Positions 34,444 through 44,512 of a stretch of 64,000 bases of DNA are shown here, in pieces. The position numbers were made by a program, and so were the translations under genes. The stretch is from Hypholoma sublateritium FD-334 SS-4 (taxonomy: Eukaryota; Basidiomycota; Agaricomycetes; Agaricales; Strophariaceae): NCBI GenBank assembly GCA_000827495.1, contig KN817526.1:124001-188000 (forward strand), given 5' to 3'. The first letter of the stretch is position 1. Every line of letters begins with the position of its first letter. The notes under the pieces were generated by a model. It saw nothing but the letters and a program-made list of their open reading frames with translations. It was not told the origin of the DNA and did no database searches.

Positions 34444-37263
34444 TCAAGCGCGGTCCGCATTCACTGCCTGCACGACGCCCATGTGCACGCTTTCCGGGTC
34501 CGCCGCGGGCGTCATGATAGCGTGCACCTCGATCGCGGCCTCTGACAGGCGCTTCAGCTCCGCCTCGCTCACCATTGTGCCCGCGGGGTGCGGCGGCACG
34601 AACGTCTTGCGCTGGGACGCGATCTGCGCGTCGAGCTCCCCGCACGCGGCGGCGACGAGTCCGAGGAATGGTGGCGACGGGTTCAACGGGCGTGTGCAGA
34701 ATTCGGGGTGGGCCTGCAGCCCGACGAAGAAGGGGTGATCTGCGAGGGCGGGGGTTAGTGGGCACCGCGGCACGTGCGCGTGCGTGGGAGGGGGGGAGGA
34801 ATCCGTCGATACGCACCTTTGAGCTCGCACACTTGCATGCGCTCACCGCGCTCGTCCTTGCCGATGAACGCCATGCCCGCCTCCTCGAGACGCGCGACGT
34901 ACGCCGGGTTTATCTCGTAACGGTGGCGATGACGCTCCCAGATTTTCTCTGCGCCAGCGTACATCCCCCGGATACGGCTCCACTCGTCGGAGCCCGAGGC
35001 AAACACTGTTGGGCGAAGGCCGAGTCGCATCGTGCCGCCCATGTGCGTTGTTGAGATCTCCGGCATGAAGATGACAAGTGGATTTTCTGCATTGGCGTTG
35101 AATTCTCCCGACGTCGCGTCTGCAACCCGTGCGCATGAGCGAAAGCGGAGAGGTAGAAAGTTGGGCCACTCACCGTTGATGTCTAGCACGTTCCGTGCCC
35201 ACTCGATGACTGCGAGCTGGAAGCCCAGACAAATGCCCAAGAAGGGCACCTTTTGCTCGCGGGCGTACTTGATCGCGAGGAGCATGCCCTCCGTTCCGCG
35301 GTGACCGAAACCGCCGGGGACTAGGATACCTCCTGCGCCGACGACGGAGCGCCATGCATCGTGGTAGCGTGCGGGGTTGCTTTCCTGCGTCTCAGGCTCG
35401 AGGTCCGACGATTCCACCCACTTTTTAGAAAAATCAGGAATAGGAAGATCGAGGGTGAAACGCGAATCACGCACGTGGATGGTCAGCTTGCGGTGGACGC
35501 GGAACGCGGAGTGCTCGAGCGCCTTTGTGACAGACATGTACGAGTCCTTGAGGTCGGTGTACTTGCCGACGAGCGCGATGCTCACGGTGTCGAACAAGCG
35601 CTCCTGGCTGCAATCAAAAAGGTGACAATCATGTCTGCGCTACGTCTGCAGCGCCACACACCCTGCTGTCAAAGCTTTCCATCGTTTTGCCAGCTGGTCG
35701 CCCTTCTCCCTGCGTTCCGCCCATCGCTTCTCCTCCGCATCGGCCGCGGTTGCGCCAAGCTCTTTACAGATCTTTGTTGTCTCTATTCATACTGTTTCAG
35801 CCAAAGATCCAAGTAGATACGTAATAACTTACGTCGCAGCTCAGCCAACCCGAGTCTTTTCTCCATGAATTCAACGATTCCTTGCGCACGCAGGAGCAAA
35901 GGAACGTGATATACGCTCGAGACGTCGTGTACGCCGACGACTTGAGCAGGTGGGACGTGACAGAACATTGAGATCTTGTCTTTTGTGTTGGGATGTAGTG
36001 GTGTTGGGCCGAGCAGGCGGCACGCAATCTATACGCTGTCAAGTTGACGATTCGAGTGCGGGAGAAAAAGTGCCCACCAAATCAGGCATTAACCCGAGCC
36101 CGCGCAAGCAGTGGATTGTTGTTTGTGTTGGCTTCGTCTTTTGCTCACCGTGCATGTCGGGCACGAGAGATACGTGAACAAGGGCAAAATTGCTCGCGCC
36201 GACGCGGAACTGGAATTGTCGCATCGCCTCGACGAATGGCGCGGACTCGATATCGCCCACAGTTCCGCCAAGCTGTTGCACTGAAATAAGATAGGTGTAG
36301 GGTTGACATCCATTGATGACACACCTCAATGATGCAGACATCGGGTTCCTCTCCTGACTCATCAACGGGGATTTTCGATACGCGCTCTATCCAATCCTGG
36401 ATCGCGGTTGTGATATGGGGCACGATCTATGTTTGTGGGGTAGACGTTCGGGTATGATTCGTAGGGGCGGGGAGTGCGTGCGGTGTGTAGGGAAGCGGTG
36501 GTGAATTGAGAATGTCTTCATGTTCGTAGGAGACGAAAGGGAACACACCTGCACTGTTTTTCCAAGGTATTCGCCTTTTCGCTGGAATAAAATGATGAGT
36601 ACATGAATTACGAAGATATACAAGATCGCAAGCCCGAGAAGTGTGCCACTGAAGTGAGTTCGACATGATATCGCTCCCAAATCACGTCCTAATTTCAAAG
36701 ATGAAGCGATAAAGCAATAGTTTGACGTGAGGAGCAGGTCGAATAACATGTATATGTTCAGACCGCATGAGACATTGGCTCTTCTTCGTCGAAAAGCGTA
36801 GTCTCGACGAAGTGGATAACTGGGAAAGCACCAAGGCCGTCCCATCTTCTGTCCATTTTCCCCTAGATCCAGCATAGAATCCCCGAGAGATTTTGATCGA
36901 ATCCAGCATGAAAACGCGCCCAAATCGCGTCCACAATCTGAGAGAAGCAGTACGCACCTCCTTTTCAATAACCTCCCTGTAGATCTTTCCGGTCGTGATG
37001 TTGTTGTCGCGGCTTAGGGTGACATTGAGATACCGTTCGTAATTACCGAGGTCGAGATCGACCTCGCCGCCGTCGTTGAGGACGTATACCTCGCCGTGCT
37101 CGGTCGGACGCATTGTGCCTGCATCGATGTTCATGTACGGGTCGATCTTGATCGCCGTGACCTTGAGCCCGGTAGTTTTCAGAAGCAGGCCTGTCGACGA
37201 GGCGATAACGCCCTTGCCGATGCCACTGACGACTCCGCCTGATACGAGGATGAACTTGGTCAT
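34444..37263 (-). CDS. URA7: CTP synthase (glutamine-hydrolysing)
   Basis: ATG 37263 opens [20 protein letters not shown], the ATP-binding amidoligase start. Exon 1 continues with [20 protein letters not shown] and [21 protein letters not shown] 33-nt exon near 36550-36582 supplies [11 protein letters not shown], followed by [44 protein letters not shown] and [20 protein letters not shown]. The C-terminal class-I glutaminase has [12 protein letters not shown], the nucleophile Cys in [13 protein letters not shown], and catalytic His-Glu in AHPEF. The enzyme converts UTP, ATP and glutamine to CTP in the cytosol. At least eight exons. A 54-nt intron at 35421-35474 is a multiple of three without an in-frame stop, so an unspliced frame reads through it; family alignment (KLTIH joined to WVESSDLEP) shows it is an intron. 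Confidence 0.95.
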
Positions 37264-37521
37264 TGTGGTGTTGACTAGACGCGTCGGAGGCGAAGTAAAT
37301 TTTGCGGTCCGACTCATGTCACATATTCCCACGCGCAGCCAGATTACTCGACTAACTATCGGAACTAGGCTTGCTTTTGCGTTGCTTGAATCTTTCCTTC
37401 GCCTTGCTTTTTCAATTTGGTCGTTGTCAAACCATGTCTCCCTTTGGTCTCCTAGAAATGAAGACAGACCAGTCGAGCATCCTTCAGAAAGTGTATTTCC
37501 CTTTCAGGAACTCGATTTGGT
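37264..37521. other. Intergenic region upstream of CTP synthase
   Basis: A short divergent stretch that probably holds the CTP synthase promoter and perhaps the 5' exon of the F-box-like gene. No firm signal. Confidence 0.4.
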
Positions 37522-38312
37522 TGAGTCCTGCGTACAAGTTCGAAACGAAGGCCGACTAAAGGCCAACAGCCTCGCAAGAAATCTCGAGGTTTGGCTGGTG
37601 GTAGTGGTATAGCGGAGAAGTACTCACAGTTAACAGGAAACTACATCGCGGGATATTCCCTCGCCCAGCTTAGAATACAGTCAAAGGCACAAAGGCACAC
37701 AGATTCAGAGGAGTCAGTGAGGCTTGAAGCCGTTGCACATCTTCCAAAGGAGCTATTTCTCTTGGTATTCGGACCTCCCTCTACGCTGTTGAATCCCGCT
37801 GACGGTCTTGCAGATGTTCATCCTATCGATCTTGAACATACAATTTTCTGGACGCGAACTCTTCGACGAATCCTCTTGAGTAGAAGCGCAATCCCGATAT
37901 GGTGCAAGAGCTTTTTGGCGCATCCTGACATACCTTTCTATCCGAAAGATGTCTCTGCTCCAAAGTGGGCGTCGCTACTGTTTGGACATGTCACCTGTGA
38001 TGTTAGTTTAAAGTTATAATTATGTTTAATGCATTTCTCTGATCTCATCTCTTTCATAAACATTTGATAAACATGCAGCACTGGTGTGGAGCCGAGAACA
38101 CAATGGTTGACTTTATCTACGGCAACCGGAAATGCAATTTTTGCAATGTGAGTGTTCCCCTGGAAATTACGAGATCACAAATCGCCTCCAGGATCAGTTC
38201 GAGTTAGAGCAAGACGAGTGGTTCATCGCTCTTGAGCCGATGCTCGACGAATATCCCGAAATCTTACGTGATATCCCAGGGCTTGTCCGCGTTACTTACA
38301 GGACAGATTCAG
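37522..38312 (+). CDS. F-box-like protein, partial or decayed
   Basis: The frame 37525-38001 has a basic segment (KGQQPRKKSRGLAGGSG), then LEAVAHLPKELFLLVFGPPS, RRILLSRSAIPIWCKSFLAH and PKWASLLFGHVTCD. This follows the order of the fungal F-box (LPxELxxxIF, leucine-rich middle, RxxLxxRSAIPIWK). An intron at 38002-38078 leads to HWCGAENTMVDFIYGNRKC and NFCN, then another to QFELEQDEWFIALEPMLDEY, ending near 38312 at a possible donor. F-box proteins recruit substrates to SCF ubiquitin ligases. The middle reads HPIDLEHTIFWTRTLRR, poorer than usual. I cannot find a good start codon upstream or a C-terminal continuation, so it may be a pseudogene or a gene with unseen exons. Confidence 0.5.
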
Positions 38313-39291
38313 GTACTCACCTTCTCTTGAGCTGCATCTGCTACTTCTGACTGTCACTTTACAAGCCGTGTTTGCATACCCCGCTCAAGTTGACTACTCC
38401 ACTGCGCTTGGAATGTGATCTGAGATGTGCTAAGGAATGTACTAGTAGTCGCAATGTTGGCCTTGTGTTGGCCGCACGCTTGCGATGCGCTACCATTGTT
38501 GTTCCTTGCCTCGAAATCTATGTCAACTCACCTATTGTCATCCTGCCGCGTGGCGTACAGACTTCGGCGTTGCTTGCGTTGGCGTTGGCGTCCATGACTG
38601 TCAAATTCCGGCCGTCCTAAAACCTCAACCGCTTAGGATTACAGGAATCGCCGCCGTTACTGACGCGCAGTGGGTATGTCGTCTCGATTATCGCCGGAAA
38701 GGCCAACGTTGCCATCCATTTCCGTCTATACTTTGCTATCCTACTACTCAAGATACGGTGCCAAACTAGACGCCCACGTATGTATACAGTTACCGTCCGC
38801 TCCTCACCGCCCGACTGTTCTGTCCACCGCGACCAAACAGCGATGTCCGGCTTCTCTCTACGTTTGGCATGGATTGTCATTTTCCGTCTGTATGAGCCTT
38901 CAACATTTCCAGTCCGCCCAATATCTCGCTCGTGCTTGTCTCATGTCCACAATTGTAACTCTTCCGGCAATACACTTCGCTGTGTCTTCAAATTTTGGCA
39001 TAATTCATCGGTGTCCGGTGTGTTCCGGATCGATTATAGTGATACCTGCACGCGTCTCGTAGGTGTGAAGTACAAAATTAATTATTCATTCACTTCGAAG
39101 CATGGTCGAAGTGGGCACAACTACTCTACTAGCTTGGTGAAGACGGTTCCGTTTAGTTTCAAACATCCCCAAACCTCTAACCATACACAATGGCCGTCGG
39201 AGAGAGAGCAGAGACACTCAATACACCGCCCGCCTATATGTAGCTCAGAATTTCATCGTCGTGAAGGCAGCGATATCCACACAACAGATTA
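38313..39291. other. Intergenic, nothing recognised
   Basis: Nearly 1 kb after the F-box-like remnant. Frames at 38780-39292 are open on the plus strand but Ser/His/Cys-rich and unlike a real protein. It could contain a decayed tail of the F-box gene. Confidence 0.4.
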
Positions 39292-40253
39292 ATACAAAAT
39301 TTGCGTCAAAAACATACTTCTGCAAAGCATTAATCATAGGCAAGAAGGGATATATAGGTAGCTACGCAATGATGATACAATGTCTACTGTCGGCGACCGA
39401 AGATTCATCTACTAAGCCGGTATAAGCCATTCTGGAGCTCCAAGGGCTCCCATCGGAATATTGAGAACCTTGTGGATCAATTCTATCTTCTTCATGTTCC
39501 TCGTCGCAATCCTGTCTTTCTTTGTCTCGTTCGACCCAAGTATCAGGGACATCGCGGTGCATTTCGATTTCGTGCGATTTCCATATTCGTCGGGGAAATA
39601 TGTACGGACCAACCAGCATGATATCCCATGTGGACCTAAAGTGTTCATAACGTAACTCCAACCCTTGTCTGAGCGGTCCATTGGAGATCTTTTGAGCTCG
39701 GGTATCAGTTGTCGCGAGTCCATCCAATTCAAGATATCAGCTTGACGGAAGACATATCCGCATAATAAGAGTGGAGTAGGTCTGCCGTTTGTCTGGGGCT
39801 CGCCTACGAGACGCATTGCCGAGCGCAGCTGTATTTCTGTAGGCTCCGTAGCGTTCCACGGACTCGGTATACCACTAGCCTCTGGAATTGAGTCTGGGGG
39901 GGGGCCTTTCAGATCCAGCTCGTCCTGTGGTCTGTTCATTTCTGGTCAGGCAAAATTAACTACATCTTTGTTCACTGAGTGGCTCACCTGATCTTATCAT
40001 TCGCATCGTTGCTGAAGTCAAAGAAGCGTAAGGACATATTAATCATAATTTAGCAAGAGGCTTACTTTGAGTGCATCTGTCGAAGTCGCTGCGTGATATG
40101 TACGCTGTTCGTCGGAGAAAAAGGGTGTGAAAATGCGGTAGTGCTTGGGTAGTGCAAGCTAAGAACAACTTGAAATCCCGCTTTAAAGCATTTGCGCGTC
40201 AACATTGAAACAACGCGCACGTGAGCGTTGTGAGGTGATATCCAAATGTGGAT
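39292..40253. repeat. Segmental duplication, copy A (about 0.96 kb)
   Basis: It starts with ATACAAAATTTGCGTC and ends near TCCAAATGTGGA. The whole order, including an entire small gene, its introns and 5' flank, recurs in the same orientation at 42947-43873. Similarity is very high in the coding part (only a few changes per 100 bases by eye) and lower at both edges. Confidence 0.85.
39412..40076 (-). CDS. Unknown small protein, duplicate A
   Basis: Main exon 39412 to about 39930; a short exon reading NDANDKIR follows upstream (about 39987-40010), and a first exon could start at ATG 40076 (MHSN, with a gtaagc donor and cttcag acceptor conserved in both copies). An alternative start is ATG 40037 (MSLRFFDFSNDAND). 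About 184 residues. Visible segments: TPWNATEP-like Pro/Trp region, RSAMRLVGEPQTNGRPTPLL, LCGYVFRQADILNWMDSRQL, WSYVMNTLGPHGISCWLVRT and RNMKKIELIHKVLNIPMGAL. No domain, signal peptide or membrane helix recognised. Near-identical to the gene at 43064-43725. It is divergent from the PD-(D/E)xK-like gene at 40756. Confidence 0.65.
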
Positions 40254-40755
40254 AACTAAATTAAGGTGCCTTTGTGTGGCCTGCGCCACCGATGCTTTGG
40301 GTGCCACTGAGACTGTGCCGCGCCTCATGGCCTTTAAAATGTAAAATTTGAAGGCATTGGTTACAATACGGTCCCATGGTGGCCTGGTGAAGCAATTGGC
40401 CAAAGAAATACAGGGCCAGGTTTCCTGGTAAATACATACTAGCACGTGTATTTTGAGCCCGATATGACACTGCGGCCAACGATAGTATGATTCATCTTTT
40501 CTTAACATTCGCCTGCCACAACTTCCACGACGACACAGTAATCATGCAAATCCTGTCACATCTACATCCAAGCCGTGTCCCCACTCTCATTGATCGGGCC
40601 ACCACCAGGTGACAGGATTTGGTGGCCGGAGGAGAACTGTTTATCGATATGGCTATATAAGGCCGTTCACAAAAGGCTTGAAGACCATTCCTTTCACCAT
40701 AATTCTCCAATCCCCGCTGCAGGACTCTCTCCGAACCACATTTGGAATTACAACC
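40077..40755. promoter_or_regulatory. Divergent promoter region between duplicate A and the PD-(D/E)xK-like gene
   Basis: About 680 bp between divergent starts. The first 180 bp belong to the duplicated segment. A TATA-like CTATATAA at about 40653-40660 lies about 95 bp before ATG 40756 and fits the core promoter of the plus-strand gene; it also excludes the in-frame upstream start at 40609, which lies before it. Confidence 0.45.
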
Positions 40756-42213
40756 ATGTCACTTTCAAACACACCGCCAGATTTCGATTATGAGCTCCCT
40801 GGAGATGTTGCAAATCCTTCTTCCCTAAAAGCTCGACACAAGATGTTACAAGTGGGATATAGTCGGCAATTCAACCCGCGCCTCCTGGAATACATATTCT
40901 ACACGCCATGGAACCACGTGCTCAACGCTCTTGTATATGATATCCCACACATCCTTGTCGTCCCACAGCATGTTATCTACAGGAAAAGGGAGGATAAACA
41001 AGCGCCTGGAGGCTCAAAAATCTCCGAAAGAACCAACCCACAGCAAAATGCCGATTCCCGGACGCCCGACTTCGGTTTACTCCACGTAGAAGACACTCCA
41101 ATTCCAGGAAAAACTGAGGCTCATTTCGCACCACCTTGGAATGAAATGTCCATTCAATCTCTTTTCGTTTCCCTTCTTTGCGAGATAAAGCGTCCCCCCT
41201 CTCGTTCTACCCCCAGCCCTGCAAAATTCACAGGCCGTCTGATGCAGAAACTTGATACCGCCAAGCACGAACTGTATTGCGCGGCTGCTATCCTGTTTGC
41301 CAACGAGAGACTCGATCATCAACCAAACAGTATCATTCTGATTGCAGTCTCTGGAGAGTGGTATTCCTGGACAGAATTGCGTCGTGACCATTTCCCGGAC
41401 CCGGACGTATCCAAGAAAAATTGGTTCTTGAATGCATGGCCAACCCGTGATTTAGATCGCAAAACAGGGACCTGGAAAATGGACGAAGAAGGAACACTTA
41501 AGTTCCAGAAAAGTGTTCTAATCAAGGGCACCAAAAACTCGAATATCAAGAAGGACAAAAACGACAGTCTCAACGAGCAGGAAGATAATTCTGAGGATGA
41601 AGAAGATCACTCCAACAAGGAAGAAGACGATTCCGACAAGGAAGAAGACGACTCCGCCGAGGAGGAAGCCGATTCAGACCGGGAGGCAGACAGTTCCATC
41701 AAGGAGGCAGCCAATTCGGACGAGGACAACTCGGACGAGGAAGAAGAAGACGATTCCAGAAACCTGAAGGAGGATGATCCCAACGACGAAGAAGATAAAG
41801 ACTTGGACGAAAAAAATATTTCAGACCTCGATGACGACTTGTTAGGTGTACGGGGTACTATCTCAGAATCTGACGACTCAGATGAGGAGACGTCCCGATC
41901 CAAACCACATATTACTGAGTACTATCATCGCATTCTCGATGACCCGGATCTCGCACATATCAGGGATACAGTATACCAGGGAATTTCTACGAAGAAAGGA
42001 GGGGCTATCAAACTTGCTCGGGCTGAATGGACTGGGGCTATTCGCTTGGGCACCCATGTCTCAAACCAACACTTAGCTGCCATCCACGAAAGATTGAAGG
42101 ATGTCGTGCCTAAGAATACGAGGCATAATAAGCCGAAGCCTAAGACATCAGGGCCTGGTACAACGAGGCCCAAGACAGTAGGGCGTGAGACTAGGGCATC
42201 GAGGGCTCGTTGA
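40756..42213 (+). CDS. Unknown protein with PD-(D/E)xK-like signature and acidic tract
   Basis: A single exon of 485 residues. The start at 40756 is chosen because a TATA-like box lies between it and the upstream in-frame start. The N-terminal half looks globular: FNPRLLEYIFYTPWNHVLNA, then P104-D105 in TPDFGLLHVED, E143-I-K145 in SLLCEIKRPPS, a helix KLDTAKHELYCAAAILFANE, and SIILIAVSGEWYSWTELRRD. The spacing PD-x(37)-ExK with a following amphipathic helix is what PD-(D/E)xK nuclease-fold proteins show. About residues 272-378 are almost all Asp, Glu, Ser and Lys with repeats like DDSDKEE. A second ordered segment follows (ITEYYHRILDDPDLAHIRD), then a basic Lys/Pro/Arg tail. Function is not known; nuclease activity is inference only. 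Confidence 0.75.
   Translation: MSLSNTPPDFDYELPGDVANPSSLKARHKMLQVGYSRQFNPRLLEYIFYTPWNHVLNALVYDIPHILVVPQHVIYRKREDKQAPGGSKISERTNPQQNADSRTPDFGLLHVEDTPIPGKTEAHFAPPWNEMSIQSLFVSLLCEIKRPPSRSTPSPAKFTGRLMQKLDTAKHELYCAAAILFANERLDHQPNSIILIAVSGEWYSWTELRRDHFPDPDVSKKNWFLNAWPTRDLDRKTGTWKMDEEGTLKFQKSVLIKGTKNSNIKKDKNDSLNEQEDNSEDEEDHSNKEEDDSDKEEDDSAEEEADSDREADSSIKEAANSDEDNSDEEEEDDSRNLKEDDPNDEEDKDLDEKNISDLDDDLLGVRGTISESDDSDEETSRSKPHITEYYHRILDDPDLAHIRDTVYQGISTKKGGAIKLARAEWTGAIRLGTHVSNQHLAAIHERLKDVVPKNTRHNKPKPKTSGPGTTRPKTVGRETRASRAR
41572..41890 (+). repeat. Acidic Asp/Glu/Ser repeat tract in the PD-(D/E)xK-like protein
   Basis: Degenerate 21-24 bp units encode DDSDKEE, DDSAEEEAD and NSDEDNSDEEEED variants. The DNA is GA-rich and purine-asymmetric on the plus strand. 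The tract probably grew by slippage, and its length may vary between alleles. Confidence 0.75.
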
Positions 42214-42946
42214 AAGGATCGCATATTATACACGTATAGGAGTAATAGGTCGACACACACACTGTCCTCGTCGCACTCTTTGGAAAGTACATCTGTCTTG
42301 ATACAAATTATTGAACTTAACATTTACAGTCTGTGTCCTTACTAACTCCTGACTTGAGGTATATTACGCAAAATGCAAGCTTGAATAACCTTGTGAGGTT
42401 GCGAAGACGCCTGCGCACGGAAACGCACCGGAATAAGCGCCCAATACGGACATCGGTCCGCCATCAATCCGAATTAGGCGCACAACGAGCTGCACAGAGA
42501 CTCGGGAACAAAGCGACGATGCAAGGAGTCCTAGCTCGATGACATGGGAATGCGATATCCACGTGCGAAGTCTGAATCGAAAGGTGGCAATTGAACGACC
42601 CCTCCGACGCAACGCAAGCACGCCGCAAGTGCAAATTGCTACTAAGAAGTTCCCGGAGTCAGGAGAACAACATTTAGGCCTCTTGTTTGAAGGTCAGTAG
42701 ATAATTCCGACTTGAATTCAGTTAATAAAGAGTCCGTGTGGCTCAAGTAGATCTTATATAAGCAGTCCCTCTCTACTTTGTATTTTCCCGGTTAATCCTA
42801 GTGCCACTCACAAATTCAAGTTTGACCCAGAAGTCCCTGTTTTATCTCGCCACTCAAGTATCCGTTCAAGAAGTCTCTTTATATTTCTTCAGGATCTTGA
42901 GGGGCACATACACATTCAACCTGTGATAGTTACTAGCATAACAATG
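42214..42946. other. Intergenic, nothing recognised
   Basis: About 730 bp between the 3' end of the PD-(D/E)xK-like gene and duplicated segment B. Short open frames at 42333-42621 have no recognisable content. A TATATAAG-like stretch near 42761 has no obvious gene downstream. Confidence 0.45.
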
Positions 42947-43873
42947 ATACAAAATTTGCGTCGAAAACATGTTTCCGGGTACCATTGACTGTGGATAGGA
43001 AAATATTCATATGTAGCTATACGACGATGATACAATGTTAGTTGAGGGGGACCGACGATTCATCTACTCCGCAGGTATAAGCCATTCTGGAGCTCCAAGG
43101 GCTCCCATCGGAATATTGAGAACCTTGTGGATCAATTCTATCTTCTTCATGTTCCTCGTCGCAATCCTCTCTTTCTTTGTCTCGTTCGACCCAAGTATCA
43201 GGGACATCGCGGTGCATTTCGATTTCGTGCGATTTCCATATTCGTCGGGGAAATATGTGCGGACCAACAAGCATGATATCCCGTGAGGACCTAAAGTGTT
43301 GACAACGTAACTCCAACCCTTGTCCGAGCGGTCCATTGGATATCCTTTGAGTTGGGGTATCAGTTGTCGCGAGTCCATCCAATTCAAGATATCAGCTTGA
43401 CGGAAGACATATCCGCATAGTCTGAGTGGAGTAGGTCTGCCGTTTGTTTGGGGCTCGCCTACGAGACGCATTGCCGAGCGCAGCTGTATTTCTGTAGGCT
43501 CCGTAGCGTTCCACGGAGTCGGTATAGCACTGGTTGCTGGAGTGGAGACAGAGGGTGCATCCTTCGAATTGAGGTCGTCCTGTGGTCTGTTTGTGGTTGG
43601 TTATGCGAAATTGACTTAGTTCACTGAGTGGCTCACCTTATCCTATCATTCGCATCGTTGCTAGAATCGAAGAAGTGTAAGGACATATCGATTAGAATTT
43701 TGCAAAAGACTTACTTTGAGTGCATATCGAAGTTGTTGCGTGATATGTACGCCGTTCGTCGGAGAAAAAGGGCGTGAAATTATGGTAGTGCAAGCCAAGA
43801 ACAAGCCCCGCTATAAAGCATTTGCCAGTGCGCGTCAACAACGTGCACGTGAGGTGAGTTCCAAATGTGGAAA
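42947..43873. repeat. Segmental duplication, copy B
   Basis: Second copy of the segment at 39292-40253, same orientation, about 3.66 kb downstream. It carries the complete second small gene with conserved introns. The 5' edge (about 42975-43020) and the 3' edge (from about 43790) have drifted more than the coding part. Confidence 0.85.
43064..43725 (-). CDS. Unknown small protein, duplicate B
   Basis: Paralogue of the gene at 39412-40076. The main exon reads RSAMRLVGEPQTNGRPTPLR, LCGYVFRQADILNWMDSRQL, WSYVVNTLGPHGISCLLVRT and ends LIPAE (one residue longer than A, which ends LIPA). The upstream exon encodes NDANDRIR; the first exon starts at ATG 43725 if the intron with gtaagt donor and ttctag acceptor is used, or at ATG 43686 (MSLHFF) if not. 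The region after NDANDRIR is the most variable between copies (PQDDLNSKDAPSVSTPATSA here). No stop or frameshift is seen, so both copies look functional. Function unknown. Confidence 0.65.
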
Positions 43874-43949
43874 ATTGTGGCCGCAGGAAAACCTCTTCCA
43901 GCACATTTGGGATGCGTGAGTACTTGCACTCCACGATTGAACGTATGTC

Positions 43950-44085
43950 TTGTTACTAACGGACACGGTTTTAGACACAAAATCCAACGAGATAACTGTG
44001 AGCCCGGCGTCGATTTTGTAAGAGTCAAAGCAGTGAATGACGAAGGATGGATAAAATATGCTCTTAAACATAATTTATACGACTA
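43950..44085. repeat. Direct repeat flanking the SDR pseudogene, left copy
   Basis: It reads TTGTTACTAAC, TTTTAGACAC, GTAAGAGTCAAAGCAGTGAA, GACGAAGGATGGATA and ends near CATAATTTATA. The same series occurs at 45621-45752 in the same orientation, with about one change in five or six bases. Confidence 0.75.
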
Positions 44086-44453
44086 AGTACTACAAGAATC
44101 GAGACGATTGGTAACAGTTAGTTGTCATTGGGTTGTCCGGCGATGCTAGTATACTATCTCTTCTTACCTGTACCCAATCCAGTCGATACTGACACCACAT
44201 TCAAAGTGTCATTAACCTGTTAGGACCCGTGGAAATACTTGTAGTCATAGGCTGTAGCAAGCCTGTACCGTCGTCGTGATACGCGCGTCTCGCCGGCGCT
44301 GCCATGGGATTTGGACGAAAACGATCTTGATTTTAGCACGTTTCTTTCAAAGACGCCCGCAGCCGCCCCCGCAAGCCGAGAGGCCATTCGATCAGCCTTG
44401 CGAACACGTCCTCCCGAAAACCAGGGCCCAGGCAGATAACTGAGGCCCAGGAA

Positions 44454-44463
44454 AATATAAAAG
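44454..44463 (+). promoter_or_regulatory. TATA-like element of SDR copy at 44513
   Basis: AATATAAAAG about 50 bp before ATG 44513, at the same place as TATA-like elements in front of the six array genes. Confidence 0.5.
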
Positions 44464-44512
44464 TCAAGCTGCCTGAGAGCCTGCTCAATCACAGGAGTAC
44501 TACTACTCAAAC

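Noticed and set aside
38780..39292. 170-codon plus-strand open frame
   Set aside because: Cys/Ser/His-rich with no family resemblance; located between a decayed F-box-like gene and the duplicated segment, so probably not coding.
40609..40755. 49-codon N-terminal extension of the PD-(D/E)xK-like gene
   Set aside because: A TATA-like box at 40653-40660 lies inside it, and ATG 40756 has a better context with a globular sequence directly after it.
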